Of a stretch of DNA of 8,119 nucleotides, positions 6,946 to 8,119 are shown in pieces (positions within the stretch are counted from its first letter, which is position 1; every line of letters begins with the position of its first letter). Under the pieces are notes generated by a model that was not told the DNA's origin, did not search any database, and saw nothing but the letters and a program-made list of their open reading frames with translations. Position numbers and translations under genes: made by a program. The stretch is from Candidatus Cloacimonas sp. 4484_140. GTDB lineage: Bacteria > Cloacimonadota > Cloacimonadia > JGIOTU-2. The stretch covers positions 1 through 8,119 of the forward strand of contig MVCT01000110.1 of assembly GCA_002049945.1 (NCBI GenBank), written 5' to 3'.

Positions 6946-7773
6946 TTAAGGCACAATCCTTCTCCCCATAGCATCTTTTCTGCCGGGAGAATTATCGTAA
7001 ATTTCAGAAACAAAATATATCACTGCAGGATAATCTCTGGGAAATTGCCCATGAAAATAACTGTGCACCTCATTAATATAACGCACAACAAGTTTCTCAT
7101 ATTCTGTTAGATCAGGATCATCAGGATGAAGCAGACGTGCAATAGTCTTCAGTTTAAAAGAAGGAATATCCAGAAAAACAATTATTGATGAGGGATCGGT
7201 CATCTGATTGAGAAAGGTCTGAGTCTCAAATTCAGGAATTGAGTATAATTCCAGGGAAACCTGACGGTCTAAGTCGAAGAGAGAATCAATATTAGTATAA
7301 AAATATCTAAGTATTTCCAGTTTTTTAATAAAAGACGAATCGTTAGTATTTTCCATTAATTGGATGAGTTCGGGAAGCTTCTCTGCTTTGGGCAGAAATC
7401 CCATTCCCTTGACTGCATTATTCAGCTTGAACTGCGAATCCTCTCTTTTACATCCGTAAGTGGCAACAATTCCATTATGCGGTCCAGCAAGTTCGGGTGG
7501 CTTCATTTGCAAAAATCTATCAAGCGTTTCGATCCGTTTCTCTACATCCCATTCCATGAATTTATCAGGAAATTCAACAAGCTGAAATTCTCCCCATTTT
7601 CCATCAACTCGTGCTTTTATGACAGAATCTCCTGGCTGAGGAGTTATCACACAATCCTGCTGAAAATAGTTATCGATCCAGAAATTTTGTTTAGCTGCTT
7701 TATTAGTATTTTCACATGAAACAAGTGCTATTACAATACCAAGAATAAGGCATAAATTGATCATTTTTTTCAT
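6946..7773 (-). CDS. Lipoprotein of unknown function
   Basis: I do not recognise this 275-residue protein. The N-terminus is a textbook lipoprotein signal: MKKM, a hydrophobic core, then LVSC with Cys20 as the acylated residue. The next residues are Glu-Asn, with no Asp at +2, so outer-membrane sorting is plausible if Lol-like rules apply. The mature part looks soluble, with no further membrane segments. It starts with a Trp/Tyr/Phe-rich stretch (NFWIDNYFQQDC), then acidic, helix-prone segments, and ends in a basic Gly/Arg tail (GRKDAMGRRIVP). Cys41 and Cys108 are the remaining cysteines after the signal region and could form a disulfide. No enzyme motif is evident. The start is fixed by AGGAGA seven bases upstream. 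The gene is convergent with the surA operon and monocistronic within the window. It is a credible real gene: full length, with signal peptide, ribosome binding site and terminator all present. Confidence 0.85.
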   Translation of the reverse strand: MKKMINLCLILGIVIALVSCENTNKAAKQNFWIDNYFQQDCVITPQPGDSVIKARVDGKWGEFQLVEFPDKFMEWDVEKRIETLDRFLQMKPPELAGPHNGIVATYGCKREDSQFKLNNAVKGMGFLPKAEKLPELIQLMENTNDSSFIKKLEILRYFYTNIDSLFDLDRQVSLELYSIPEFETQTFLNQMTDPSSIIVFLDIPSFKLKTIARLLHPDDPDLTEYEKLVVRYINEVHSYFHGQFPRDYPAVIYFVSEIYDNSPGRKDAMGRRIVP

Positions 7774-7780
7774 TATTTAT

Positions 7781-7786
7781 TCTCCT
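7781..7786 (-). promoter_or_regulatory. Shine-Dalgarno site of the minus-strand lipoprotein gene
   Basis: TCTCCT on the plus strand reads AGGAGA on the minus strand, seven bases before the ATG at 7773. It selects this ATG over a second in-frame ATG three codons downstream, which would be too far from it. Confidence 0.75.
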
Positions 7787-7808
7787 ATTTTTTTATTCTT
7801 TAATTCGA

Positions 7809-7839
7809 ATGCATTTAAATTCTCAATTGATTGTCAATT
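7809..7839 (-). promoter_or_regulatory. Candidate promoter of the lipoprotein gene, with an overlapping palindrome
   Basis: The minus strand has a perfect TTGACA (plus-strand 7832-7837). With a 17-base spacer the -10 position falls on ATGCAT (7809-7814), a poor match, so this is only half a convincing sigma-70-type promoter. A 15-base perfect inverted repeat, AATTGA-TTG-TCAATT (7825-7839), overlaps the -35 and could be an operator or a chance product of AT-rich DNA. If the organism uses a Bacteroidota-type promoter, the -35 match would mean little. Confidence 0.25.
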
Positions 7840-8035
7840 TTCATAAAAAAAGAATAAGCATACCTCCAAAAGTACAAATAAGATTCTTAGGATAGTGCAT
7901 GGCTAAAGGGATTGCATAGAAATCTTCGTAGAAAATCTCTTTTAGAAAAACTGTTAACTTTAATCCTACTGTTAAGTCAATTACAACTTCCAAGCGAAGG
8001 TTGATATTATAACATAATATTTTCCATAACATATC
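7840..8035. other. Intergenic stretch without a convincing gene
   Basis: AT-rich DNA between the lipoprotein promoter region and the palindromes at the right edge. The only open frame of note (minus strand, 63 codons, 7841-8032) has no ribosome binding site and no recognisable domain. The stretch holds a bulged hairpin at 7984-8003 (CAACTTC / GAAGGTTG arms) and a direct repeat CTGTTAA at 7951 and 7969. Together with the downstream palindromes it may belong to one longer dispersed repeat or a decayed insert. Confidence 0.5.
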
Positions 8036-8115
8036 GCACCGATGGCGCTCTTTTACTTTTTTTCATATACCAGACGCTTACGCATCCGGTTATAAACATT
8101 CAACACCTACGGTGT
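8036..8115. repeat. Cluster of three short imperfect palindromes, likely a dispersed intergenic repeat
   Basis: Three hairpin-forming units are seen in 80 bases. They are GCACC-GAT-GGCGC (8036-8048, one mismatch), CCAGACGC-TTAC-GCATCCGG (8070-8089, two mismatches) and ACACC-TAC-GGTGT (8103-8115, perfect five-base arms). Units 1 and 3 share the CACC-three bases-GG pattern, so they appear related. Their centres are about 38 and 30 bases apart. From memory, GCACCTACGGTGC-like palindromes beside a CCGGACGC-type palindrome recur between genes in some FCB-group and environmental genomes; this was not checked. The cluster reaches almost to the window edge and may continue beyond it. Confidence 0.5.
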
Positions 8116-8119
8116 AGAA

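Noticed and set aside
7841..8032. 63-codon open frame on the minus strand
   Set aside because: No ribosome binding site, no recognisable domain and low-complexity hydrophobic content. It overlaps DNA that looks like a non-coding repeat region, so I treat it as chance.

Overview
The window reads as ordinary chromosomal DNA from an AT-rich (about 40% GC by eye), Gram-negative-type (diderm) bacterium. Diderm organisation is indicated by a SurA-type periplasmic chaperone and two probable lipoproteins. The gene set, the intergenic palindromes near the right edge and the general style of the proteins suggest a member of the FCB superphylum (for example a Cloacimonadota- or Ignavibacteria-like lineage). 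That placement is an impression, not a demonstrated result. No CRISPR array, complete insertion sequence, rRNA, tRNA or phage gene is visible.

Layout. Bases 1-129 are a short leader with no convincing promoter. Bases 130-3531 encode a full-length transcription-repair coupling factor Mfd. Three parvulin/SurA-type genes follow on the same strand with almost no spacing. The first (3543-4827) is a membrane-anchored PpiD/SurA-like protein whose reading frame is broken once, at an A5 run at 4226-4230; ignoring one base gives a continuous 427-residue protein. The second (4811-5602) overlaps its end and is a probable lipoprotein with a degenerate parvulin fold. The third (5610-6881) is a secreted SurA with two parvulin domains. 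A strong 11-bp hairpin followed by a T-rich run (6902-6935) ends the operon. A convergent gene (6946-7773, minus strand) encodes a lipoprotein of unknown function and probably shares that hairpin. Bases 7787-8119 carry no convincing gene: a candidate promoter region for the lipoprotein, then a stretch with several imperfect palindromes (7984-8115) that looks like a dispersed intergenic repeat running off the right edge.

How the genes work together. Mfd acts in the cytoplasm, removing RNA polymerase stalled at DNA lesions and recruiting UvrA. The three parvulin-family proteins should act beyond the inner membrane as chaperones for outer-membrane and secreted proteins: one anchored in the inner membrane, one probably lipidated and one soluble. 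Their link to mfd looks like shared transcription rather than shared biochemistry. The most notable feature of the set is that none of its parvulin modules keeps a complete catalytic constellation, so it looks more like a holdase/chaperone set than a group of active prolyl isomerases. The most important item for a curator is the single-base frame break in the first parvulin gene.
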